A stretch of DNA of 11,514 nt from Willaertia magna (GCA_902984215.1 CADWAF010001550.1:1-11514); one strand, 5' to 3'. Counted from the first letter of the stretch, positions 1-8,446 are shown. Notes: generated by a model from the letters alone, not told the origin. Numbers and translations are program-made.

Positions 1-675
1 TAATTTAGTAAAATTAAATAAACAATCACCTGTCATATTTTCACAATTATTTATATTTAAATTAATTAAATTTTGTAAACATTTTATTTGTTCATCTGTT
101 GTAAAAGTCATTAATTTTTTAGAACCAATATTTAAATATTTTAAATTCTTTAAAATTTCAAAATTTAAATTTCTTGAATTTAAAATACTTTTCAAAGATT
201 TTAAATTTTTAAAATTTTCAAAATTATTTACTTGAAAAGTGTCAGGTAAAGATAAATATTTAATTTTTGTAAACAATTGTAATTGTTCTTCAGTTATATT
301 TTTAGAGATATGTAAATATTTTAAATTGTAGAGATAATCTGGGATGTTATTTGGTAATTTATTAAATGTATAATTTTTAAATACTAAATTTAAAATAATT
401 TCGTTATTAATTAAAAAATTATAAATTGTGTGACATGTTTCAGCCAAATGAATAAAATCTTTAACTTTTTTAATATATTTAACAATTTCATAAAAAAGAT
501 GTTCGTTCCACAATAAAGGGTGGGCTTGTTTATCCATCATATTTTTTTTAATTTGTAACCACCAAGATTTAAAGATTGTTTCCTGTACCGGGAATTGAAT
601 ACAATAAATAGTAAACCGAAAGTCTAATTCCTTTTTAGTTTTTTGGTCTATTTTTATAATAAAATTGTGGGACAT
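1..675 (-). CDS. F-box/leucine-rich-repeat protein, N-terminal part (C-terminus beyond window)
   Basis: Reading the minus strand from the ATG at 675 gives 225 codons without a stop up to the window edge, so the gene is real but partial. Residues about 54-88 look like an F-box (LLWNEHLFYEIV, then KDFIHLAETCHTIYNFL), the helix that binds Skp1 in SCF ubiquitin ligases. From about residue 106 onward come irregular leucine-rich repeats of the pattern LxxLKYLxIxxN (NLKYLHIS, NLKSLKS, NLKYLNIG, NLINLNINNC), which in this family usually bind the substrate. A role as an SCF substrate receptor is inferred from family architecture. A second start, the ATG pair at 540-535 (residues 46-47), sits in a stronger A-rich context and would begin just before the F-box. 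The first 45 codons contain several less A/T-rich codons and read as coding, so I keep the longer start. The specific family member is not recognised. Confidence 0.72.
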   Translation of the reverse strand, partial: MSHNFIIKIDQKTKKELDFRFTIYCIQFPVQETIFKSWWLQIKKNMMDKQAHPLLWNEHLFYEIVKYIKKVKDFIHLAETCHTIYNFLINNEIILNLVFKNYTFNKLPNNIPDYLYNLKYLHISKNITEEQLQLFTKIKYLSLPDTFQVNNFENFKNLKSLKSILNSRNLNFEILKNLKYLNIGSKKLMTFTTDEQIKCLQNLINLNINNCENMTGDCLFNFTKL

Positions 676-1640
676 TATAGTTTTATGACATATTTATTGT
701 TTGTTAGTTTTTATAATAATAACCGGTCTAGTTTCCTTATTAGTGACTTTTTCTCTGGACTTTTTGTTTTTGTTGATTTTAATTGTAAAATTTATGGACT
801 CTTAGGTGACGTATTTAATTTTTTAATTTTTTATTTAAATAAGGAATTTTAAAATTAATTTAATTAATTAGTATTGATATATCAAAATTAGTATTATCAA
901 ATTGATTAATTAGTTTTTTAAATTTAAACTGAAAACAATAAGTTAATTTTTAATATTTAATGTCACTTCTTTGTTTATTTTTAAATTAGATTGTTTTATA
1001 AATAATTTAATAAAATTAATAATTAAACAAATTGTTATATATAAAAAATAAATTATTATAATTCATTTCATAATTTTTTTAAAAAATTCTTTTTTTTATA
1101 AACAAATAATTACAATATAAATAAAATAAATCATTTTTTTACAATTTATAATTAAATTTATATCTTTTTAATTTAAAATTAAATAAAAATAAATATTATA
1201 AATATTTTTAGTATATTTAATATTTTTAATATTATTTGAATCATTAAATATTTCATAATTACTTTTTTAATTTTTTTTTATCTTCTTTAATTTTATAAAT
1301 ATTATTACAAAAACAATTATCATATAACTGACAAAATAAAAAAAAATTTAATAAAATAAAAGATAAAATAAATAAATAATTAAAAAAATAAATTTTATTA
1401 AAACTTTATTTAAAATTAATATCTTGGCAATAATTTATTTGTTATATTATAATTAATTTTATAATATTATAATTTAATATTTTATTATCATATTTTATAT
1501 CTTTTTTATTTATTTTTAATTTAAAAAATATTTTTATTTAAATTTTTTAGTAAAATTTTTATTTAAATTTATTTTACTAAAAAATAAATTTTATAAATTT
1601 TATAAATAAAAAAAATAAAATTTTAAATATTTTAAATTAT
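676..1640. other. A/T-only intergenic spacer
   Basis: This stretch is nearly pure A and T, with stops in every frame and no recognisable gene. Its first part must hold the promoter of the F-box/LRR gene, but no motif can be singled out. The only structure I see is a 14-bp perfect inverted repeat (1543-1556 with 1571-1584, TTTTTTAGTAAAAT against its complement) that could form a hairpin. Confidence 0.6.
1543..1584. repeat. 14-bp perfect inverted repeat (hairpin)
   Basis: The sequence TTTTTTAGTAAAAT at 1543-1556 is followed after 14 bases by its exact reverse complement at 1571-1584. In DNA this A/T-rich, short palindromes arise by chance, so function is unproven. It lies 3' of the interrupted exonuclease fragment and could be a remnant of another small inverted-repeat element. 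Confidence 0.45.
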
Positions 1641-1794
1641 TTAATAAAAACTAATCTTTAAAATATAAAATATACCATAAACATCCTTTACGTTACACCA
1701 TTGATTTAAATGAGATTTTACAAAAGGCTTTACTTGTAGTTTAAACTTTAATTGATGAAATAACATTATTTTTAAATCCCAATTACCACAAATA
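1641..1794 (-). pseudogene. ERI1-family 3'-5' exonuclease, downstream fragment
   Basis: The minus strand reads CGNWDLKIMLFHQ, then a Lys-rich stretch, then NQWCNVKDVYGIFY before a TAA at 1643-1641. This matches the second half of the ERI1 DEDDh exonuclease domain, which has CG/DxWDLKxML, then WxNI(K/R)xxYGxFY. The Asp of WD is one of the four family metal-binding acidic residues and is present. The last part of the domain, HxGxDDxxN, is not found downstream, where DNA becomes A/T-only. The fragment is therefore truncated, or continues past an intron too degraded to see. It joins in frame to the fragment at 4105-4423 once the transposon and one TA are removed. Family members trim small RNAs, histone mRNA or 5.8S rRNA 3' ends. 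This copy cannot make an active enzyme. Confidence 0.8.
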
Positions 1795-1818
1795 TTGTGG
1801 ATTTTAGAAAGTAACAAC
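1793..1818 (+). repeat. Left terminal inverted repeat of Tc1-type element, with TA duplication
   Basis: The first two bases (1793-1794) are the TA target duplication. The inverted repeat starts TTGTGGATTT at 1795. Including TA, 21 of 26 bases match the reverse complement of 4081-4106, and all five differences are transitions. The inner side of this end also carries AAATCCACAA (1857-1866), which is the reverse complement of TTGTGGATTT, so the end can fold on itself. Confidence 0.78.
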
Positions 1819-1849
1819 ATTAAAATCACAACTCGAAACACGAAAATTA

Positions 1850-1897
1850 ATAACTGAAATCCACAAAAAATTTTGAAAAAATTCGATTTTCAGTTAT
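1850..1897. repeat. Subterminal hairpin in left end of transposon
   Basis: ATAACTGAAA at 1850-1859 has its exact reverse complement TTTCAGTTAT at 1888-1897. The stem encloses CCACAAAAAATTTTG. A related block, seen on the minus strand at the other end as GAAAACCACAAAAATT (about 3984-3999), indicates that each end carries an inner copy of the CCACAA motif as well as the outer one. Such double sites resemble the paired transposase-binding sites of IR/DR-type Tc1 elements; that role is inference. Confidence 0.5.
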
Positions 1898-1971
1898 AAA
1901 AAACTTGATTTTTAGTTAATTAAAAATAGCAATTTTTTATGAAAAAAGTGTGTACAACAAAAAATAAAAGT

Positions 1972-2869
1972 ATGACCAGAAAAACTAAAAAATTAAAAAA
2001 AGAAAAAAAAAAAAACAAAAGACAGTGAAGAAACCCTAATTGTATACAACAACAAGAAAATATTTAAAGATATGTTGTTTAAATCAAAATTTGTAAAAAA
2101 AAGTTTATGAAACTACTTATATTAAAAGCAAAAAAGTATGGAAATACTTCACTAAGTTAAGAAAGTTTCATAAACTAGGTGAAGAAACAATAACTATTAG
2201 AACAACAACCAAATTCGAAGAGTTGAGCAACAACCACAACTTGTTATTTCAGAGCGAAGATTTTAAACAATACTGTAAAGATCACTTCAAAAAGATCGAA
2301 AAAAAAGAAAAGACAGCAATAGAAAAAAGAAAAAAAACAACAACAAAAAGCAATTAAAGTTGATCAAGTCACAATTTTCAGAAGAAAAAAATGAAGAAGT
2401 AGAAACAGATGAGGAGGAGGAGGAGGAGGAAGTTAGAAAAGAGAAATTTGAGATCGACGCTTCGAAAAATAAAAGAGAAATAAACACCTACTTAACAGAA
2501 TTATGGCGCATAGAAAGTAAGGATGTGTTTGATGAACTTTCTTTGGTTTAGAAGCAAAAAGCTTCGTTGATTCAAAAGGAATTCAATATGTTAAAGTATA
2601 GTGTGGTTAGAACTAAAGCTCTTTCGAAGAAAATAAGTAAACTAGATCCCACTAAAGTTGTTAATCACCTTTTACAATCTCCATCCAAAATAAGGAAAAC
2701 ACAAGAAGAACTTAATAAGATGCACATTGAAGATGACTGTACTTACCGTTGTTTGCAATACGATTTGTCACAAAGGAAAAATGGTGATAATGACACAAGG
2801 CAATTGTTACCTATGAATTTATTGAAAGAAAAAGCAGAAACATTATTTTTTTTGTCACAACATAAATAA
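1972..2869 (+). pseudogene. Second gene of the transposon: Lys/Glu-rich protein of unknown function, frameshifted
   Basis: I do not recognise this product. A likely start is ATG at 1972 (MTRKTKKLKK). The reading frame moves at three A-rich places: a 13-A run at 2003-2015, an 8-A run at 2095-2102, and the A-rich stretch around 2300-2350. Each segment reads as coding: SEETLIVYNNKKIFKDM, then VYETTYIKSKKVWKYF to SEDFKQYCKDHFKKI, then the acidic block of about seven Glu at 2411-2431. Next comes TELWRIESKDVFDEL, an in-frame TAG at 2549-2551, and a further 105 codons to TAA at 2867-2869. The protein would be about 295 residues, charged, probably helical, with a basic start and an acidic centre. It lies wholly inside the inverted repeats and converges on the transposase, so it probably belongs to the element. 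A captured host gene is the alternative. Confidence 0.55.
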
Positions 2870-2906
2870 ATCATTATTTCCAATAATACATACAATGAAA
2901 TATGTA

Positions 2907-3872
2907 TCATTGGATATTATTGATAGATGATTTATCTATCATTTTTAATAACTTGTCTTCAATGTTTTCTTCGCTTCTTAATCTTCTGGCCATTGCTTTC
3001 AATTCTCCAAAGCATAATTCTATAAGCATAAGATCTGGGGAATAAGGAGTGATATACAATACAGAAATGGCATGATCATAAAGCCATCTTCTCACTATCT
3101 TTGATTTGTAGATTCTGGCGTTATCAAATACCAAAATCTAACCTTCTTCATCTTCTTCTTCAAGTGTGTCAACCAATTCTTTGAGGAATTCAATAAATTC
3201 GAATTGGTTGACCTCACTAAACATTGTATTCTTAATGTAGTGTCCCCTTACCCTTTTATTAAAGTCCACTACGAAGATCAGTGAACAAGCTTCTCTGTTG
3301 TAATTATTTGATTCTATTTCCACGTTCTTATTGGGTTGAAAATACCTATACCTTCTATTCCAATCTTGGTTGTTAAAACTGTTCTCGTCTATGTAAATAA
3401 ACTTCTTTATTGGAAGTTTTTTCACTTTCTTCTTAAACTCTTCTCTAAGAAGAAGTACTCTCTCAGAGTTTTTTTGTTTCGCAATATGCGAAATACGTTT
3501 TAAACGATAGTTAAGTTTTTGTTTTATAATTCTGCACAAATGTGGTTTAAATATATCTAAATTCATTTTGTTTTTAATATGTTAGCACAATTCATCAAGA
3601 TATATACTTGGTGATGTTTTCACCACTAAATCTACATAATTTACTAGTTCTTTGTTTCCGCACAATGTATTTTCTTTATTATTTAATTCCGATTTATTAT
3701 TGTAAACAATTTTAGACATTGTTCTTTTATTTATTTTTAATAGTTTCGCGATTTCAATAAATTTGTACCCGTTGTTGTATAGATTTATTATTTCATCTTT
3801 TATAACCGGATCTAAAGGTTTACCTCTAACGTATAGCTTGTCTATGATGTTTTATTCTAATTTGGCAGGCAT
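2907..3872 (-). pseudogene. Tc1-type DD34E transposase, three in-frame stops
   Basis: From ATG at 3872 the minus strand reads in one frame to TGA at 2909-2907, 321 codons, close to the usual Tc1/mariner length of about 340. Residues about 20-60 form a helix-turn-helix DNA-binding domain (GKPLDPVIKDEIINLY, then EIAKLLKINKRTMSKIV), followed by SPSIYLDEL, a common linker motif. The catalytic triad is visible: Asp in FIYIDENSF (residue 162), Asp in LVFDNA (residue 250) and Glu in YSPDLMLIE (residue 285). The 34 residues between the last two make it DD34E. The usual YSPDLNPIE motif has Met and Leu in place of Asn-Pro. Three stops break it: TAA at 3854-3852 (codon 7), TAA at 3584-3582 and TAG at 3140-3138, the last just before the second Asp. 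There are no frameshifts. If the enzyme were whole it would cut and paste the element at TA sites. Confidence 0.85.
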
Positions 3873-4080
3873 TGTTGTTGTTATTAAAATTACTTGATAT
3901 TGTTATGCTGGATGTTGTTGAGGTATTTTTTTTTGGATTTTTATTTTTGAATTTTTGAAGTTTTATTTTTATGCCGAATTTTTAATTTTTGTGGTTTTCA
4001 TTTATAATTTTTCAGTGTTTAAGTTGCTGTTGTTTTGCGATTTTTTGCAACTCAAAACGGCAAAAATCACAAATAAATAG

Positions 4081-4106
4081 GTCGTCACTTCTTGAAATCC
4101 ACAATA
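4081..4106 (-). repeat. Right terminal inverted repeat of Tc1-type element, with TA duplication
   Basis: On the minus strand this reads TATTGTGGATTTCAAGAAG and onward, the partner of 1793-1818. The outermost TA at 4105-4106 is the second target duplication. Compared with the left end this copy keeps C or G at four of the five differing positions, so the left end is the more eroded toward A/T. Confidence 0.78.
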
Positions 4107-4423
4107 ACTATTTATACATTCGTGTTATTTACTGGTTCATCTAAATGTTTTTTTAATCATTTTGTATGCTCAATCACCACTTTTTCAAAATCAATACCGT
4201 TATCAATAATTTCTTGCATTATTCCTGTAACGTCCATACAGATTTGATTTAATTTTGGTATTCTTCTAGTTTTTATGTAAAATTAAAAGTAATTAACTAC
4301 TTTAATTTTTTTTTCTGACGTAAATTTTAAAAGAATGAATGGAAATTTAATAATTTCTATATTTACATTCTTATTAGTTTTTAGATTGTTTAAAAAGACA
4401 GCTTTAAAATCTAAAAATAAATT
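4105..4423 (-). pseudogene. ERI1-family 3'-5' exonuclease, upstream fragment
   Basis: The minus strand reads LFLDFKAV, IEIIKFPFILL, RRIPKLNQICMDVTGIMQ, DNGIDFEKVV, then LKKHL and finally IVI at the transposon edge. This follows the first half of the ERI1 DEDDh domain: DFEAT, EIIEFPxxLL, PxLTxFCxxLTGIxQxxVDNAxxFxxV, WL. The first catalytic Asp is present, but the Glu of DFEAT is Lys here, a GAA-to-AAA type change. In-frame stops are TAA at 4285-4283 (where family members often have Gln), TGA at 4159-4157 (where the family has Trp) and TAA at 4114-4112. The frame stays open upstream to about 4447, where a TAA occurs. TTTTTAG just before the Asp codon could be an intron 3' end. This is the N-terminal side of the domain whose continuation lies at 1794-1641. 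Confidence 0.82.
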
Positions 4424-5230
4424 ATTATTAATATTATTAATAAATTTTTATATAATTATCATTTATAAATTTATTATTTTTAAAATTAGCAAAAAGTAGG
4501 TTTTTTTGTTATTTGTTTGTAAATAATTATTTATAAAGAAGTAATATTTAATAACTAATTATTATTTTCATTAATAAAATCTATTTCTAAAAACTCTGTT
4601 TCGAGAATATTATTAAAAGAATTATTTAAATTATTTGAAATTATTTTTTTATTTTTTTAAAAAAAATTTATTATACTTTAATCTATAAATTTTTTAATTA
4701 TTATTTAATTATCTCAACTATAAACCTTAATAAATCTTTTTATTTGTCCTTTTTATAATAAAAAAAAGTTAATTTATTAAAATATTTAATATTATATTAT
4801 TTTTATAATAAATAAATTTATATTTAATTAATTAAATTATATTAAAAAAATTAAAAAACTATATTTTAATATTTAAAATTTAAAAAAAAATTTAAATATT
4901 ATTTGAAATAAAAAATTTTAATATTAGTATAGTCTTTTAAAATAATTTTATTATATAAAATTAATAAAATTATGTTATATAATTATAATAAACTAAAAAA
5001 TAAAAATAATTATAAAAAAATAATATATAAATTGTTAAAAGATTTTATAAACTTTTTTTAAAAGGTTGATTAAGATTATATAAATTTAATTATATTTTTT
5101 AAAAATAATTAATTATATTAATTATAATTAATAAATTGTTTAAAATTAAATAATTAATAAAAATTAAAATTGATTTTTTTGTTTTTAATTGATTATTTTA
5201 ATTAATAGTAATTATTTTCTATATTATTTA
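4424..5230. other. A/T-rich spacer
   Basis: Nearly all A and T, with stops in all frames. Immediately next to the exonuclease relic it may contain the eroded start of that gene or an intron. I see no promoter motif, RNA gene or clear repeat here. Confidence 0.5.
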
Positions 5231-5273
5231 ATTAGGTGCCAAATTTATAGATTTTTTTGTTCTAAAAATTTTT

Positions 5274-6370
5274 ATGGATTTTTTGTGTGAAAAAATGATA
5301 GAAGAAAAGTTAAAAGAGATGTTAAAAGAAGAAATAGATAAATTATTAGATAAAAAATGATTAAAATTAAAATTTATTAGTTATTCAATATTAATAAACA
5401 AATATTTTCATAGAACAAAGATTAAAAATATAGAAGAAATTAAGATAATAAAAAATTATATAAGTTTTTTAATATAAAATTTAATAATAAATAAATAAAA
5501 ATCATTTTTTTACTTAAATTTAAAAAATTTAATTATACTGGGCCTTATAGAAATTTAAAAAAAGAAATTTTATTATTATATTTATTATTAAGTGAAAATT
5601 TTTTAAATTATTTTAAAAATAAAAATATATTTCCATATTTTACTTTACAATAATTAACATAACAATTTTATGTTAATAAATATTAAGAATTAAATAATTA
5701 ATTAATGAAAAATTATAAAATATATTTTTAAATTCTAAAATTAAATTATCATATGCTAATTTATATAATTTAAATAATTTTAAATATATTACAATATATT
5801 TAAACAGACATAATATTTGTTATAATTATTATTAAGGAAATATTAAATTTTAAAAAATTAAATATGTTTTTTTAAAAATTTAGAATTAAAACTTAGTTTT
5901 TATTTTAAAAAATAAATCTTATAAAGATAATATTGATATAATAATGTTTAAAGAAATAGATTTTAATAGTATAATTAATATAATAGATTGTTTATAAATG
6001 AATGAGGTTTATAAATTTAGAATTAATAAAATTTTAAAAATTTATAAAAATTTAAAATTTATAAATTTTGTATGTTCAATAAGAAAAGAAATAATTATAA
6101 TTTTATAAAATACAAATTAAGTTATAATAGAGAGTTTGATGAAAAAAGAAGTAAGATTGAAATTTAGTTTATAAATTTTAGGATTTATTTTAAAAAATTT
6201 AATTTAAATAAGGCAATATATAGAAATAATTTTGAAATTATTAATTTAGAATATAAATTATGTTATTTTTTATATTATATTAAATAGTTTATTAAAAATT
6301 ATAAAATTAATACCCCTATTTACATAACATTACAAGAAACAAGAAAAAAAAGAAAATAAATTAATAAAAA
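5274..6370 (+). pseudogene. Possible heavily decayed coding relic, unidentified
   Basis: The plus strand is richer in purines than the flanks and holds fragments that read like protein. From ATG at 5274 there are 28 codons (MDFLCEKMIEEKLKEML) to a TGA at 5358, then 38 more codons to TAA at 5475. A segment around 5528-5653 reads GPYRNLKKEILLLY and NIFPYFTLQ. In a third frame about 5945-6360 gives fragments such as MFKEIDFNSIINIIDCL and ESLMKKEVRLKFSL, separated by seven TAA/TAG stops and no TGA. No family is recognised. The stop count is not far from what DNA this A/T-rich would give by chance, so the relic is a suggestion only. Confidence 0.25.
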
Positions 6371-6469
6371 TTATTTTATTTAATATTTTATTGTTTAATT
6401 TTTTTTATTTAATTATTTTTTTATATTAATTAATTTTTTGTTAATTAGTTAGAACTAATTTTTATAATG

Positions 6470-6639
6470 TTTTTTATTAAAAAAATTATTACAGTTTATT
6501 TGTTTTTAAATATTATAAAAAATTATTACAGTTTATTTATAATTAACATTTAAATATTATAAAAAATTATTACAGTTTATTTGTTTTTAAATATTATATA
6601 AAATTATAAATAAACTGTAATAATTTTTTTAATAAAAAA
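6470..6639. repeat. Foldback element: 32-bp perfect inverted repeat around three tandem copies
   Basis: The 32 bases at 6470-6501 have an exact reverse complement at 6608-6639. Between and including the left arm are three direct copies of a unit with core ATTACAGTTTATTT followed by TTTTTAAATATTAT (about 6481-6516, 6517-6560, 6561-6597). The middle copy differs by a short insert. The core carries TACAGT, the outer end common in Tc1/mariner elements, so these may be stacked copies of a tiny non-autonomous element. No coding capacity is present. Confidence 0.7.
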
Positions 6640-7860
6640 ATTTTTTATTATACAAAAATAAAATAATTTTAAGTAAAATTATAAAAAAATTTATTATATA
6701 AAAATAAAATAAAAAAATTAAAAAAATTTTAAATAAAGCCTGTATTTAGAATGTTTATAAATTATTAAAAAATATTATAATTTTTAATAAAATTAAAAGT
6801 AAAATAAAAATAATTTAATATAACTTTAAATTAATCATACTAATTAAAAAATTAATTAAATCTAATTATTAAATTTATTTTAATTTATATATAAAAATAA
6901 AATATTTTTTATTTAAATATTCTAAATATTTTATATTTATAATATTTTTTAATAATTTAGAATAAAAAATATATTTTTTTTGTTATTTTTTTTAGAATAG
7001 TTATTTATTTATTAAATAATAACTTATTTTAAATAAAATAAAAATATAAGTTTTAAAAATATTTAAAATTTTAAGTTTTATTGCTTTTATTTTGATTATA
7101 TTTTTAATATAATTTATTAAAATTTGTAAAACAATAATTTAATAAAGATTAAAAATTATAAAAAAATAAAAAAAATAAAAAAATATTTTAATAACTAATT
7201 TAATTAATCTCAACAAACAATTATTAATAACAATAAATAATTTAATTGTTAAAGCATTTAAGAAAAATAAATAATAATAATAATTAAATAATATAACTTT
7301 TAATTGGTTTTAAATTATTAATTTATAATTTTATAATAATTAATATAACATATATAAATTTTAAATTAATTTAATATACAATATTTTTTAATTATTTTAA
7401 TTATTAATATAATTTTATTAATTAATAATAATTTATTTTTTTTTAAAATTTTTTAATTCACAATTATTTAATTTTATTTTTAATATAAACTATTTTAGTA
7501 TTTTTTTTATATTTTTTATTAAATTAATAAGTATTTTTTAATTATTTAAATAATTCAATATTTTTATTTAAAAAGCAACAATTAAAATAAAAAATACTCT
7601 AAAAGTTATTAATTTTTTAATTTTATTAAAATGTTTAAAAGATAAAAAATAGTTATAAAAAAAAGTGCTAAAGTTTAAAAAAAAATAATAAAAAAATGTT
7701 ATTATTATTATAATTATACTCAAATATATACCTAAATATATAGTTATACCCAAATATATTTGTAAAATTATTATTAATATTATATTCATATAAATATATT
7801 TGTTATACCTAATTCATTATAAATATATTTGTAAAATAGTTTTTTATATTGATAATTAAA
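6640..7860. other. A/T-rich spacer with a short minisatellite
   Basis: This stretch is almost only A and T. The longest open frames are Ile/Phe-rich translations of simple sequence and I do not accept them as genes. The only structure is the AAATATATTTGT repeat cluster near its right end. Confidence 0.5.
7743..7832. repeat. Interspersed direct repeat AAATATATTTGT (three copies)
   Basis: AAATATATTTGT occurs at 7752-7763, 7792-7803 and 7821-7832. GTTATACC accompanies it at 7743-7750 and 7802-7809, and a TTCAT-plus-ATAAATATATTTGT block is shared by the last two copies. It looks like a degenerate minisatellite lying just outside the second inverted-repeat element. Confidence 0.5.
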
Positions 7861-7908
7861 TGATGTCTTATTATTTATGTACACAAACTAAATTACAAAT
7901 TACAAATT
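7861..7908 (+). repeat. Left terminal inverted repeat of second element
   Basis: Starting TGATGTCTTATTATTTAT, this 48-base end matches the reverse complement of 8452-8499 at 39 positions. Eight of the nine differences are transitions and one is T/G. It contains two ACAAATT sub-repeats. A further inner match follows at 7958-7979 (ATTTATGGAAAGTCCATTA) with the reverse complement of 8393-8414, so homology between the ends extends about 120 bases inward. Confidence 0.72.
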
Positions 7909-8446
7909 CATTATATAATTTGTATCCCGCACATAATTTATGTTATATCATTTAACAATTTATGGAAAGTCCATTAAAAAAACACAAAATCAAATTTACA
8001 ACAAAAAGCTTAAAAAAAATGTCAAAGTAACTAAAATATAATTAATAAAGAAAATTTCCTGGAAGCAGTGGATATGGGGTAAATAATTAGTATGATAAAC
8101 ATAGTAGACAAAAAAATTAATTATATTTGAATATAAAACCATTAATTATGTTCTTTATTTATTGGACATCCTATGGTACTATGAAAAATTGAGATATTAT
8201 ATAGAAAAAAATGATTCATTGAAATAAGTTTAAACTCCAACAATATGAAAATATATTTTTCAAGTTTGTTTCTCTAATAATATGCAAACAATAACTAGAA
8301 CGATTGAAGAATAAGATGATAATATTAATAACAATAAAATGTATTTTAATAAATAAAATTGTGTTTCACAAATTTTTGAGATTATGTGAAAATTTTAATA
8401 GACTTTTCATAAATCATAAAAACACAAAATTAATGCCAAAAAAAAA

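Larger units (their letters stand above)
1795..4104 (-). mobile_element. Tc1-type (DD34E) DNA transposon with two convergent genes, decayed
   Basis: The element is bounded by TA on both sides (1793-1794 and 4105-4106) and begins and ends with TTGTGGATTT in inverted orientation. The TA target and the DD34E spacing of its transposase place it in the Tc1 group of the IS630/Tc1/mariner superfamily. It contains a minus-strand transposase (3872-2907) and a plus-strand second gene (1972-2869), converging with 37 bp between stop codons. Its boundaries are confirmed by the host gene: deleting 1795-4104 and one TA restores the reading frame of an ERI1-like exonuclease. Both genes are broken, so it is not autonomous as read here. 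The sequence is clearly less A/T-rich than the surrounding spacer, so it arrived after that spacer reached its composition, or has been less eroded. Confidence 0.85.

Noticed and set aside
643..852. Plus-strand open frame of 69 codons
   Set aside because: Opposite the start region of the F-box/LRR gene and continuing into A/T spacer; composition is Phe/Tyr/Asn-rich as random A/T DNA gives, with no motif.
2287..2487. Minus-strand frame rich in Ser and Phe
   Set aside because: It is the complement of the Lys/Glu-rich second transposon gene; the Ser and Phe runs only mirror GAG and AAA repeats.
4018..4058. Direct repeat CAACTC(G/A)AAAC shared by both transposon ends (1829-1839 and 4048-4058)
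   Set aside because: Only 11 bases with one mismatch, in direct rather than inverted orientation; too short to claim as a functional site.
2907..6370. Ciliate-type genetic code (TAA/TAG as Gln) for the organism
   Set aside because: The intact host genes have no internal TAA or TAG, use CAA for Gln, and end at TAA or TAG where the protein clearly finishes (the beta-signal Phe is followed by TAA).
6470..6639. CRISPR-like array
   Set aside because: Only three units of unequal length, no unique spacers, and the whole block is a palindrome in a eukaryotic context.
7568..7789. Minus-strand frame of 73 codons that looks like a hydrophobic peptide
   Set aside because: Ile/Tyr/Phe runs are simple A/T translations, and part of it is the AAATATAT repeat cluster; no sign of selection on codons.
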